DNA of 64,000 nucleotides from Symbiodinium natans. Lineage: Eukaryota > Sar > Dinophyceae > Suessiales > Symbiodiniaceae. Below the pieces are notes generated by a model. It was not told the origin of the DNA and searched no databases. It worked only from the letters and a program-made list of their open reading frames with translations. Shown in pieces: positions 28,099 through 36,870 of the stretch. The DNA is taken from contig CAJNDS010000401.1 in assembly GCA_905221605.1 (NCBI GenBank), forward strand, positions 83,996 to 147,995. The letters are read 5' to 3'. How positions within the stretch are numbered: the stretch's first letter is position 1; each line of letters starts with the position of its first letter. Position numbers and translations under genes: made by a program.

Positions 28099-29462
28099 AT
28101 GGAGGAGCGCAGAAGCAACGGCTTCCGCGTGAAGCCCAGCTTCGGCCAGGTCCTCGGCTACATAGCTGAGGGCGAGCCCCTCGTCATCCCCCTACCCAAC
28201 CGCAAGGCGAGCATCTACACATCCAGCCACTCTACCTGGACGATTACCCCAATGCCCCCGAGCCCATCAGCGATGCACCGATGCCCCACACCCAGCTGAA
28301 CCCAGCGGCTGCTTTTGAAACAGCCAACGAGGGTTACGACGGGGTTCCCTTCCCTCGCCCGCCCAGAGAGTTCACTCGCCCATCTTTTCTACCCGACTCC
28401 GATGACGGAGGCATGGACCCAGGCCAGGCCCTGCGCAACGACGGTCTGAACCCACCGAGGCCCCCGACGCTCGGAGGTCGCATGAGGGAATCGGGCATCC
28501 AAGCCGCGGAGGCGATCATCGCAGGGGGCGCTGCGGGCGCTGCGGCGGCGACCCGAAGCGTCGCCGAGAACCAGACCTTCAACGTTTTGAGGGGCGGAGG
28601 AGATTGGCTGGACCGCACGCTGCGGATCCCGAGGAGGCCGCCCGGATTGGGCCCGCCGCCAGACGAAGTGCCCCCGCCGCAAATCATCGGCAGACCCTCC
28701 GAAGTGGAGCCCTTGCTGGAGCGAGCCGGCCAGAGAGCCGCGGAGGTGGAGCGAGCGGCCGCTCAAGACATCCAGCAGTTCGCCGCACAGCAGCTGGCGG
28801 AGGCGGAAGCTTCAGAAGGCTTTGCCACGGCGGCGGAGGCTGCAGCGGCAGGGGCCGAAGCGGCAACTGCGGCGGAAGCGGGTGGAGGAGCTTTGGCATT
28901 GCTCGGCGAGGGAGCCCTCGCAGCTGCGGGGACGGTGGGCGCTGCGGCGGGAGGCTTGGCCGTTGCAGGCGCAGGCGCTGCTATCGTGGGAACTGCTTGG
29001 GCGATTCAGGGAGCCGCCAACATGGCGGGCTTCATGATGGACAATGCTGGAGGCGGCACGGACTCCGATGCCTCGCGGCCCAGCATGACGACGGATGTGC
29101 AGACCTCGCGGCCCAGCATGACGACGGATGTGCAGACGCTGAATGGGATGCAAGAGTCGGGCGCCGTGGACCACTTCCAGGTTCAGGAGATGCGCCGCCA
29201 GCAGCAGCGCCCGCAAGTCTTCAGGATCGACACGTCGGAGGACCAGCCCCAGCCGCAGGCACAGCCGCAGCAACGCATCGTGGCCCGCCCAGCGCGGCGG
29301 CCGAGGGCGCAGCCGATGCCCTTCGGCTTGAACAACGCTCCCATCCCGGTCTCTTCTGACAGCGACCGCTCCCGCATCAGCCGCCAGTCCCGCTCGGACC
29401 GCGGGCCCCTCGGCACCCAGCCGTCGTTCGACCAGTTGAGAAACGAACCGGAACTTGCATAG
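28099..29462 (+). pseudogene. Gly/Ala-rich membrane-active-like virion protein, -1 frameshift near 28200
   Basis: The first frame (from 28099, MEERRSNGF) ends sensibly at PLVIPLPNR. The -1 frame then continues with HIQPLYLDDYPNAPEP before the later ATG at 28281, so the 393-aa ORF from 28281 is probably not the real start. The middle is very Ala/Glu-rich. A strongly hydrophobic glycine-zipper stretch lies near 28890-29040 (LAVAGAGAAIVGTAWAI). A duplicated 11-residue unit with SRPSMTTDVQT is at about 29070-29135. The C-terminus is Pro/Gln/Arg-rich. Its size and place, between penton and major capsid, suggest a membrane-penetration or minor virion protein analogous to adenovirus pVI. That is inference. 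Confidence 0.55.
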
Positions 29463-29477
29463 GTATAGTAAAGGGTC

Positions 29478-30710
29478 ATGGAGAACATCTCACAGGGGGT
29501 CCAAGATGAGCTGGTGCAAAGCCTTAATTACCGCCTGGCCTCTTCGAACGTCAACTATGTGATGAGCCGCAAGGATATTCAGTATTTTCCTTCGAGTTTG
29601 TCGACGTTCAGTCCCACCGCGTCCAGAGTGGCAAGGATACCGCTTACGAGCGGTCGTTCGTTCATACATCCTGAGAGCGTCAAGATCGCTTTCCGGGTGC
29701 GCAACAACTCGACCACCCTAGGCCTGAACCCCGGCACGCAGGAGCCCTCGTGCTTCATTAAGCGGGTCCAGCTCTACGCCAACGGCCAGCGCTGCGACGA
29801 CATCTCCGAATACGGGCGCTGCTGCTACCTGTACTCGCTGCTGAAGCCCGCCGAATGGTATAGGAACAAGGGCATCACGGGCTTCTGGGAGGTCGGCGGC
29901 GCGCCGGCACCCATTCCGGCGGAGAGCTTCAAGGACGTCCTGATGGCGCCCACGCTTATCGGTCTCTTCCAGGCGGGCAGGTTTTTGCCTCCTCAATTAA
30001 ACCTAACATTGGAATTGGAATTTAGTGAGGCCGCCGACGCCCTGCGCCCCGGCGAAGGTTCGACGGATTACACCATCGAAAACGTCCGAGTTCTGGCCAG
30101 TCAAGTCGACCTTGATTCGGCGATGTACGACAGCTTCGAAAAAATCATGCTTTCGGGTCGCAGTTTGACGTTCGGGTATCCAACGATGCACACCCAGGTC
30201 TCCAGCATCCCCGCCGGCAGCACTTCTTTCAATGTCACAATTGCTCGGGCCTGGACAAAACTATTAGGCTGCTTCGTCACCTTTCGGGACGTCGACGATT
30301 TGCAGCTCGGTGAGTGCGCCAACTTCGAGCACCCCGGCGACGGGAACCAGTTCTCGGCGAACCCTCTGGAGTCCCAAATGCAGCTGGGCGCGCTCCAATA
30401 TCCCCGCTATCCTATGGCCAGCGACGCGGAGGCATTCCACTTCCTCGAGATTTTGGCCGGAACTTACGATTCGACCATAAAGAATGTGAGGATCGCCGAC
30501 AACCAGTGGAACAACAACCAGTTCATTTGCGCCTTCCCCGTGGAAACGGTCCCGAAGCACCCTCTAAGCGGCATCAGCACGCGCTCCGGCGACCTCGCGA
30601 GGTTCACCTTCAAGAACATGCAGCCGGACCGGGTCCAGAGAATATACATACACCAACTCAGTTATCAAATCGTGACGCTTTCGGGGTCGGGGGTGTCGGT
30701 ATTGGACTGA
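29478..30710 (+). CDS. MCP: Major capsid protein, double-jelly-roll type
   Basis: A 410-aa protein. The pattern fits Polinton-like virus major capsid proteins: N-terminal VNYVMSRKDIQYFPSS, a first barrel with SFIHPESVKIAFRVRNN and IKRVQLYANGQRCDDI, a linker with GLFQAGRFLPPQLNLTLEL, and a second barrel with SLTFGYPTMHTQV, TKLLGCFVTF and a C-terminal DRVQRIYIHQLSYQ strand. Length is short for the family (often 450-650 aa). It would form the trimeric hexon of an icosahedral capsid. It starts after TAGTAAAGGGTC and is intact. The identification rests on pattern and genome position; a structure prediction would settle it. Confidence 0.82.
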   Translation: MENISQGVQDELVQSLNYRLASSNVNYVMSRKDIQYFPSSLSTFSPTASRVARIPLTSGRSFIHPESVKIAFRVRNNSTTLGLNPGTQEPSCFIKRVQLYANGQRCDDISEYGRCCYLYSLLKPAEWYRNKGITGFWEVGGAPAPIPAESFKDVLMAPTLIGLFQAGRFLPPQLNLTLELEFSEAADALRPGEGSTDYTIENVRVLASQVDLDSAMYDSFEKIMLSGRSLTFGYPTMHTQVSSIPAGSTSFNVTIARAWTKLLGCFVTFRDVDDLQLGECANFEHPGDGNQFSANPLESQMQLGALQYPRYPMASDAEAFHFLEILAGTYDSTIKNVRIADNQWNNNQFICAFPVETVPKHPLSGISTRSGDLARFTFKNMQPDRVQRIYIHQLSYQIVTLSGSGVSVLD

Positions 30711-30804
30711 TTTTGAGTGATTCCTGCACCTTTTTTTGCCCTCTTCGAGCACCGCCAGCCGCCAGCCTGGACCGCCGGCGCAGAGCCCGGGCACTAGATA
30801 AATC

Positions 30805-33800
30805 ATGAGTCTCTTCCCCTCCACACTCACCGGGCGCATCCTGGACGACGGCGTCACGGAGCCGCCGGTCATCGAGCTGCAAGGCATCTCGGCCGGGCAG
30901 CTGGCCACGGTCCTGACGGCCTACACGCCACTCGAGACCACCACACAGCACACCGCCGACATCGGCACCAATGCCGCCGCCATCGCGGCGCTGCAGGGCC
31001 AGGTCGCCGCCCTCCCGGCCGCACCCGATCTCGCGCCCTACGCGCTGGCCTCGGATTTGGCGGCCCTCGAGGGCTCGATCCTCGCGAACACTTTCGGCCT
31101 CGTGGCCGTGAACACCAGCCTCACCGCGGGCCTGGCCACTAAGGCCAACCAGTCGGCACTGGACGCCCTGCAGGTCGAGGTCAACGGCAAGAGCACGCCC
31201 GCCTCGGTGGACCTCAAGCTCGCGAACCACCCGACCACGGCGGCCATGAACAGCAGCATCGCCTCCGCGAACAACGCGACGCTCGCCAGCATCGCGACCA
31301 CCTACGCGCTGAAGAGCGTCGTGGACCAGCTGGCGCTGGACGTGGCGGCCCGCCAAACGGCAGGCGACGTCACCCAGGCCATCGTCACGGCGCTTCTCCC
31401 CATGGCGAGCACCAGCGACCTCACGGCCGCCGTGGCCCTCCGCACCACCCCCGCGGACGTCAGCCAGCTCATCGCGACGGCGCTGCTCCCCTACGTGCAG
31501 CAGACGGCGGTGGACGCCGCCCTGGCCCTCAGGGACGCCCGCCTGGACGGGCACGACGCGGAGATCCTGGCGCTCCAGGGCCAGGGGCCCTTCGCCACTC
31601 CCCGGGACCTGACCTCCCTGCAGGTCTCGCTCCAGTCCGCCATCGACGGCATCCTCGGTGGCGCCACCAACCTAGTCAACGCCCCCGCCTGGCCCTCGAA
31701 CATCACTTGGGACCTCCTCGCCGGAACTAACACGGTCCGCAACTTGCACGCCGTGGCTCCCCTGAGCATCCAGCTCGAGAACGAGAACTGGACCGTGTCC
31801 TTCGCCTGCGACGCGTACAGCAAGGCGGAGACGGACGCCCTGCTGGCGCCGCTGGCCAGCGAGGTCTGGGTCAGCAACGAGATCCTGGCCGCCCTGGCCG
31901 CCTACAGCACCACGGTGCAAGTCGGCACGGCGATCTCCGATGCCCTGGGAGCCTACAGCAGCACCGCGGAGATGAACACGGCCATCTCCGACGCCATCGA
32001 CGCCCTGAACGTGGGCCAGTACCAGGACGCCGCGGGGGTGCAGTTCCTGATCGACCAGGCCCTGCTGGCCTACTGGACACAGGCCCTCTCGAGCTACGAC
32101 GACTCCAGTCAAGTCGACAGCAAGATCATCACGGCCCTGCTGGACTTCTACACGCGAGCCGAAACGGACCAGGCCATCGCCGACGCCGTGACCGGCGGCA
32201 CGGACCTCTCGAACTACTACACCATCTCCGAGACGCAGGGCTACGTGGCCAACGAGCTCCTCGCCTACTACCCGCGCACGGAGCTGGACTCGCAGCTCAC
32301 GGCCACTTTCACGCAGTACTGGACGTCGGGGCGCACCCAGACGGAGATCGACGACGCCATCGCCGGCTTGCTGGACCAGACGGCGGGGGACGCCCGCTAC
32401 TTCGTGCGTGCTCCCGGCGCCGAGTCGGGGCAGATCTTCAATCTCGTGCAGGAGCAGTTCACGCCTCGCATCGTGCGCAATTTGCTCCTCGAGGCGCCGC
32501 TGGTGGGCGACGCTATCCTGGGGAACCAGTCCACCCTGCGCATCCGGAGCGACTCCTGGTTCAAGGCGGAGGCGGACAGCCGCTTCCTGCGGACGAATGA
32601 CCTGGGCCCCCTCGATGCCCGCTACTTAGCTACTTCGTCACCACTCCCGGCGCCGAGGGAGGAGGTATCTTCAACTTGGCGCAAACTCAATTTGTGCCAA
32701 ACATAATCAGGAACATCCTGTGCCAAACGCCCCTGTCCTGCCAGCCGATCTTGGGCAACGGCAGCACACCGCCTTCGTGCAGACGCCCCTGCTGCAGAGC
32801 GCCGCGGCGGACCTGCAGATCCGGAACGGCACCACCACCATCCGCGCCGGAGACGGCACGCTGCTGGCCTCCTTCGCCGCCGGCAACATCGGTCTGGAGC
32901 AAGACATCACCGTGCGCTCGGACCGCACACTGAACGCCACCACGGCGGACGTCGCCCAGTTCTTCGTGGGCTCCACGGCGGCCACGGGGACCTTCGCGAG
33001 CAGCAGCTCCGTGACGGCCACGCTCGAGATCGAGAGCGACCTGCGGGTCCAGGCGCCCCTGGTGCGCTGCGATCCCGCGGCCTCGGTGCTCACCATCCAG
33101 GGCGGCACCAACGGGGTGCTGGTGGACGACACCCTGCGGATCAACGGGGCCCTGGCCCCCGAGGCCTCGCTGCCCTTCCTGTCCCTCTCGGGCGGCAGCA
33201 GCGGCGTGCAGGTGCTCAGCCGGGTGCTGGAGCAGATCGCCGTGGGACCCACGGACGGCTCCGTGGGCAACGCCGCCGCGACGGGGGAGGCGGCGCTGCT
33301 GCTGGACGCCAACAACCAGGCCGGCGTGGCGGAGCTCAAGGTGCGGGCGGGCGGCAACTGCGAGCTGAACGCTCAGTTCCAGTTCATCAGCTTCAACACG
33401 ACCAACGGCCTGGCGAATATGGCCATCGAGCCTAACATCGGGGGATCGAATGACGGTGAGGTGATCTTCGGCTACGGCTTCGTGAACCTATCCGATCGGC
33501 TGCTCAAGGAGAACGTCCGGGCCATCCCGGAGGAGGAGCTGCAGCAGACCTTCGACGCCGTGGAGCCGCAGCTCTACGACCGCATCGACGGCGGCAAGGA
33601 GCAGATCGGCTTCGTGGCCCAGGACGTGCAGGCCAGCGGGAAGCTGGGGGAGAGCATGTGCAAGACGAAGAACCTGGACGGGAGGGAGCTCATGGCCCTC
33701 GACTACCAAAAGCTTTCCGTGGTGCTCTGGGGCGTGGTGAAGAAGCTGCAGAAGCGGGTGGAGAAGCTGGAGAAGAAGAAGGGCCGCCAGGGTGACTCGG

Positions 33801-33805
33801 ACTGA
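30805..33805 (+). pseudogene. Fibre or spike protein with C-terminal S74 chaperone domain, frameshifted
   Basis: One gene now in three frames. From 30805 to about 32628 there is a long helical repeat-rich shaft (many D-L-A-A-L and T-S-D-L patterns). An 8-bp tandem duplication (GCTACTTA at 32621-32628 repeated as GCTACTTC at 32629-32636) shifts to the frame with YFVTTPGAEGGGIFNL, which repeats the earlier YFVRAPGAESGQIFNL block. A second shift near 32765 leads to the frame from 32720 to 33805. The C-terminus has SDRLLKENV, QIGFVAQDVQ and a coiled-coil tail (KKLQKRVEKLEKK), the pattern of Peptidase_S74, an intramolecular chaperone of phage tailspikes that cleaves itself off. Likely an attachment fibre; broken as assembled. 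Confidence 0.75.
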
Positions 33806-33824
33806 TGTTGCATCGTGAATAAAC

Positions 33825-34472
33825 ATGTCTTGCAAAGAAGACGACGCCGAGCTCAACTTTGCATGCGAGGCTGTCATGAGTCGTGCATCCGAACATAACT
33901 TGGTCGCACTGCTCGACAAATGGTCAACACGCTGGAAGCATCGTGGCCGCACTCGAGCCATCGGTCCGCATGCTTATGAAAAATACAGCACTCTCGGCTT
34001 CTTTGGACACGGCGGTGTCTTTGGCATTTCGAGAGCTTCTCAAATGAAAAAAGCGTGCATCGCCGTCAACCATTTTCTCAGAGAGCGCTTTCCGAATAAA
34101 ACGTGGGCTTCCATCGCCGTGCTGTACAATCCGTCGATGCCATTGCATCGAGACATCCTGAACATGATTGGACATGCAAACCACGCTATCACTTTGGGTA
34201 ATTTCATGGAAGGTCGAGTCTGGATCGAAGATGAAAAAGGACAAGCAACTGCATTGCTGGAAACGAAAAGTGGTCAGAAGCTGCTACGCGGAACGTGGGT
34301 TGACATGCATGACAAAGCCGTTTCGTTCAATGCTCGGAAATATCACATGCTTGAAAGGCATCGCGGAAACATGTGGGCTCTTGCCGCATACACGCCTCAA
34401 GCATACAAACATGCTCATAAATCTCACGTCGCTGAACTAAATGAACTTGGCTTTCCCGTTCCGCCGCTCTAA
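33825..34472 (+). CDS. 2OG-Fe(II) oxygenase-like protein
   Basis: A 215-aa protein starting after GTGAATAAAC, 19 nt downstream of the fibre stop. LHRDILN (His108, Asp110) and the later KYHMLERHRG (His174) fit the HxD...H iron-binding triad. They are followed by WALAAYTP where the family has its last strand, and the spacing and GRVWIED strand between them agree. The usual 2OG-binding Arg after the distal His is not obvious (Arg178 and Arg180 are candidates). It resembles a group of such domains common in dinoflagellate proteins. It could modify host or element nucleic acid or protein, or be a captured host gene. It is the last gene before the right inverted repeat. Confidence 0.6.
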   Translation: MSCKEDDAELNFACEAVMSRASEHNLVALLDKWSTRWKHRGRTRAIGPHAYEKYSTLGFFGHGGVFGISRASQMKKACIAVNHFLRERFPNKTWASIAVLYNPSMPLHRDILNMIGHANHAITLGNFMEGRVWIEDEKGQATALLETKSGQKLLRGTWVDMHDKAVSFNARKYHMLERHRGNMWALAAYTPQAYKHAHKSHVAELNELGFPVPPL

Positions 34473-34493
34473 CAATTTTGCAGTCTTGCGTTG

Positions 34494-35425
34494 ACCGCGT
34501 AGTGACCGCGAAGTAACCGCGTAGTGACCGCGTAGTGACCGCGTTGTGACCGCGTTGTGACCGTGTTGTGACCGTGTTGTGACCGTGTGTTGTGACCGCG
34601 TAGTGACCGCGTTGTGACCGTGTTGTGTCCGCGCAATGCCACGTAGAGACTCGGACATAGACTCAGTCTTTGCAGAGTCTTTTATGGTGAAGACTGCAGT
34701 CTCTCATGGTGAAGACTGTAGTCTCTCATGCTGAAGACTGCAGTCTTTATGAGTCTTTTATCCATATTGGAGCATTATCTTGGCATGATTGCGATAATAT
34801 TGAATCATGTTGTAACAATCTTGAGTCATTAAAGAGTCAATTTTGAATCGTTTTTGGATCGAAGTGGCTGCTTTGGAGAGAAGTTGAGCTATTTTTCAGC
34901 CTCGAACATGCAGCTGTTATTTCTCGAAGATCGAAGAGGCTGCTTTGGAGCGAAGTTGAGCTATTTCGGCAGAGAACATGCAGCTGTTATTTTCTCGAAG
35001 ATCGAAGAGGCTGCTTTGAAGCGAAGTAAGCTATTTTCAGCAGAGAACATGCAGCTGTTTTTTTTCTCTCAGATCGAAGAGGCTGCTTTGAAGCGAAGTT
35101 AAGCTATTTTTCAGCCTCGACATGCAGCTGTTTTTCTCGAAGATCGAAGAGGCTGCTTTGGAGCGAAGTTGAGCTATTTTTCAGCAGAGAACATGCAGCT
35201 GTTTTTTCTTTAAGATCGAAAAGGCTGCTTTGAAGCGAAGTTAAGCTTTTTTCAGCAAGAACATGCAGCTGTTTTTCTCTAAGGTCGAAGAGGCCGTTTT
35301 GGAGCGAAGTTGAGCTATTTTTCAACCTCACGCTTTGGAGCAAAACTAAGCGATTTTCAACCTCGATTTTTTCTATCTGGCGAAAAAGCTGCTTTTGGAG
35401 CGATTTTTGACTTATTTTGTTTTGC
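34494..35425. repeat. Right terminal inverted repeat of the Polinton
   Basis: Reverse complement of 12115-13345 with fewer 72-bp units. Many one- to three-base gaps distinguish it from the left copy, for example shortened CTATTTTTCAGC blocks at about 34963, 35030 and 35118. The 11-bp array occupies about 34494-34640. Confidence 0.85.
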
Positions 35426-35644
35426 ATCCTTCGGCCAGAACCAAGGTATCACTCGACAGTACTCGTTGTCAAGGACAGACAACCGACCCGCATTGGCAAA
35501 GGACCTGTGCCCTTTTGGCTCAAGGCCGCGTCTGCTCGAGGTGGTTAAGCCACCAGGGAAGCCGTCGGAGGGTGGAAGTCCGTTGCTTTGCTTGGAACCC
35601 TACTCGAGATAGTTGCCCCTCTGGGATGGCCTGGAGGCGTAGGT
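35426..35644 (+). other. Short spacer with a spliced-leader-like 21-mer
   Basis: Unassigned sequence between the Polinton and Copia C. CCTGTGCCCTTTTGGCTCAAG (35504-35524, reported as 21 positions) matches the dinoflagellate spliced leader at 17 of 21 positions, including the last 12. The following 120 bp could be the 5' end of another retroposed transcript, cut by the Copia LTR. Confidence 0.45.
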
Positions 35645-36134
35645 GAGCTTGGTGCTGTCCCTTCTAGTTTCCCAGTGTGTGAAGCATAGGCACGAGGACA
35701 TGTCAGGCAGTGCAGATTTCTTTTGGCTTGGTGAGATCTTGTTTTTGAGTGGGAAGAACGTTTTCTATTCGTCTTCTCGAAGCTCGTTTGTCGGAACTCG
35801 TTTTCCTGTTTGTGACCTGGTATTTGGTGACCAGAAGTGACTCAAGCCAGTTTAGATCTGCACAGAGCTCAGCAGAGCACCTAAGAGGTGCTGGGAACCT
35901 CCCACAGTGAGTAGAATTCCATGGCTGAGTGTTCACCTGAAGTACCTTTGTTTTCCCATGTCTGGCAGACAGTGTTTGAAGCTGGAGAGCCGTGCTCGCA
36001 TTGGCTCGACGAGCGGAGCTCGAGAGACTGTGAACAGCGCAGTGAAAAGAGTCCGCACTTCGTGCTGTGAGGGTTGAGTGTAGTCTTGACCTGAGGTCCC
36101 TTAGGCGCCCGTAGCTGTGCCACGAGTTTCAACG
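35645..36134 (+). repeat. 5' LTR of Copia C, diverged and gapped
   Basis: Aligns to the family LTR but lacks about 37 bp after TAGTTTCCCAG and carries many small gaps and substitutions that the 3' LTR of the same element (55274-55808) lacks. The left edge is blurred; about 35645 is my best estimate. Confidence 0.7.
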
Positions 36135-36318
36135 TGGTAGCGGAGCTTCGTGCTTCCATGCTGGACACTGGTGAAGAAACGTGTGCCTGGAGACCGTTCT
36201 CCGAGAGGCCGCAATGCAAGCAGCCTGAGTTCCAGGGCTTTCTGGTGCAAGGTCACCAAGTGCCCGTGGGAGAAGAGAACGTGGAAGGTCTTTGCCAGCG
36301 CGACCAGCTTCAGTTCCA
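36135..36318 (+). pseudogene. Copia C primer site and gag 5' fragment
   Basis: PBS TGGTAGCGGAGC at 36135-36146, then the leader and first gag codons with several indels relative to element B. It stops at GTTCCA (36313-36318), where element B is inserted. The gag sequence resumes at 46454 with the same GTTCCA. Confidence 0.8.
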
Positions 36319-36845
36319 GTTGATATATGTGACCCTCCTAGTTTCCCAGTTGACACGTGATTGTGCACTTGAGTTGTCTGCTATGTGAAGCATAGGCACG
36401 AGGACATGTCAGGCAGTGCAGATTTATTTTGGCTTGGTGAGACCTTGTTTTGAGTGGGAAGCGTTTTCTGTTCGTCTTCTCAAAACTCGTTTGTCGGAAC
36501 GTTTCCTGTTTGTGACCTGGTATTTGGTGACCAGAAGTGACTCAAGCCAGTTTAGGTCTGCACAGAGCTCAGCAGAGCACCTAAGAGGTGCTAGGAACCT
36601 ACCCACAGTGTTTAGGAGTAGAAGTTCCATGGCTGAGTGTTTTCACCTGAAGTACCTTTGTTTTCCCATGTCTGGCAGACAGTGTTTGAAGCTGGAGAGC
36701 CGTGCTCGCATTGGCTCAAGACGAGCGGAGCTCGAGAAGCTGTGAACAGCGCAGTGAAAAGAGTCCGCACTTCGTGCTGTGAGGGTTGAGTGTAGTCTTG
36801 ACCTGAGGTCCCTTAGGCCCCGTAGCTGTGCCACGAGTTTCAACG
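36319..36845 (+). repeat. 5' LTR of Copia B
   Basis: Starts GTTGATATATG, ends GAGTTTCAACG. It differs from its 3' partner (45919-46453) mainly by short deletions. It contains CCGTGCTCGCATTGGCTCAAG at 36700-36720, a 15/21 match to the spliced leader, present in all LTRs of the family. Confidence 0.9.
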
Positions 36846-36857
36846 TGGTAGCGGAGC
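36846..36857 (+). promoter_or_regulatory. Copia B primer binding site
   Basis: TGGTAGCGGAGC directly follows the LTR. It is identical in elements A, C and D and similar to the initiator tRNA-Met primer site of Copia elements. Confidence 0.8.
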
Positions 36858-36870
36858 TTCGTGCTCCAGC

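Larger units (their letters stand above)
12115..35425. mobile_element. Polinton/Maverick-type integrated virus, about 23.3 kb
   Basis: Bounded by long inverted repeats that align from AAAATAAGTCAAAAATCGCT at the left end to its complement near 35419. The content is diagnostic: family-B DNA polymerase, RVE integrase, packaging ATPase, penton-like and double-jelly-roll-type capsid proteins. Replication genes and integrase lie left, and the virion genes form a dense plus-strand block on the right (24873-34472). No adenain protease was found. The expected 6-bp target duplication could not be recognised, because the outermost bases differ between the ends by a short indel. It may be a virus able to make particles or an endogenised relic. 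Frameshifts in several genes argue for decay or consensus errors in this copy. Confidence 0.88.

Noticed and set aside
36430-36436. CCGTAGC at the end of the A-C LTR as a spliced-leader 5' end
   Set aside because: A seven-base match (CCCCGTAGCTGTG) in a different place from the stronger TTGGCTCAAG match; chance is likely.
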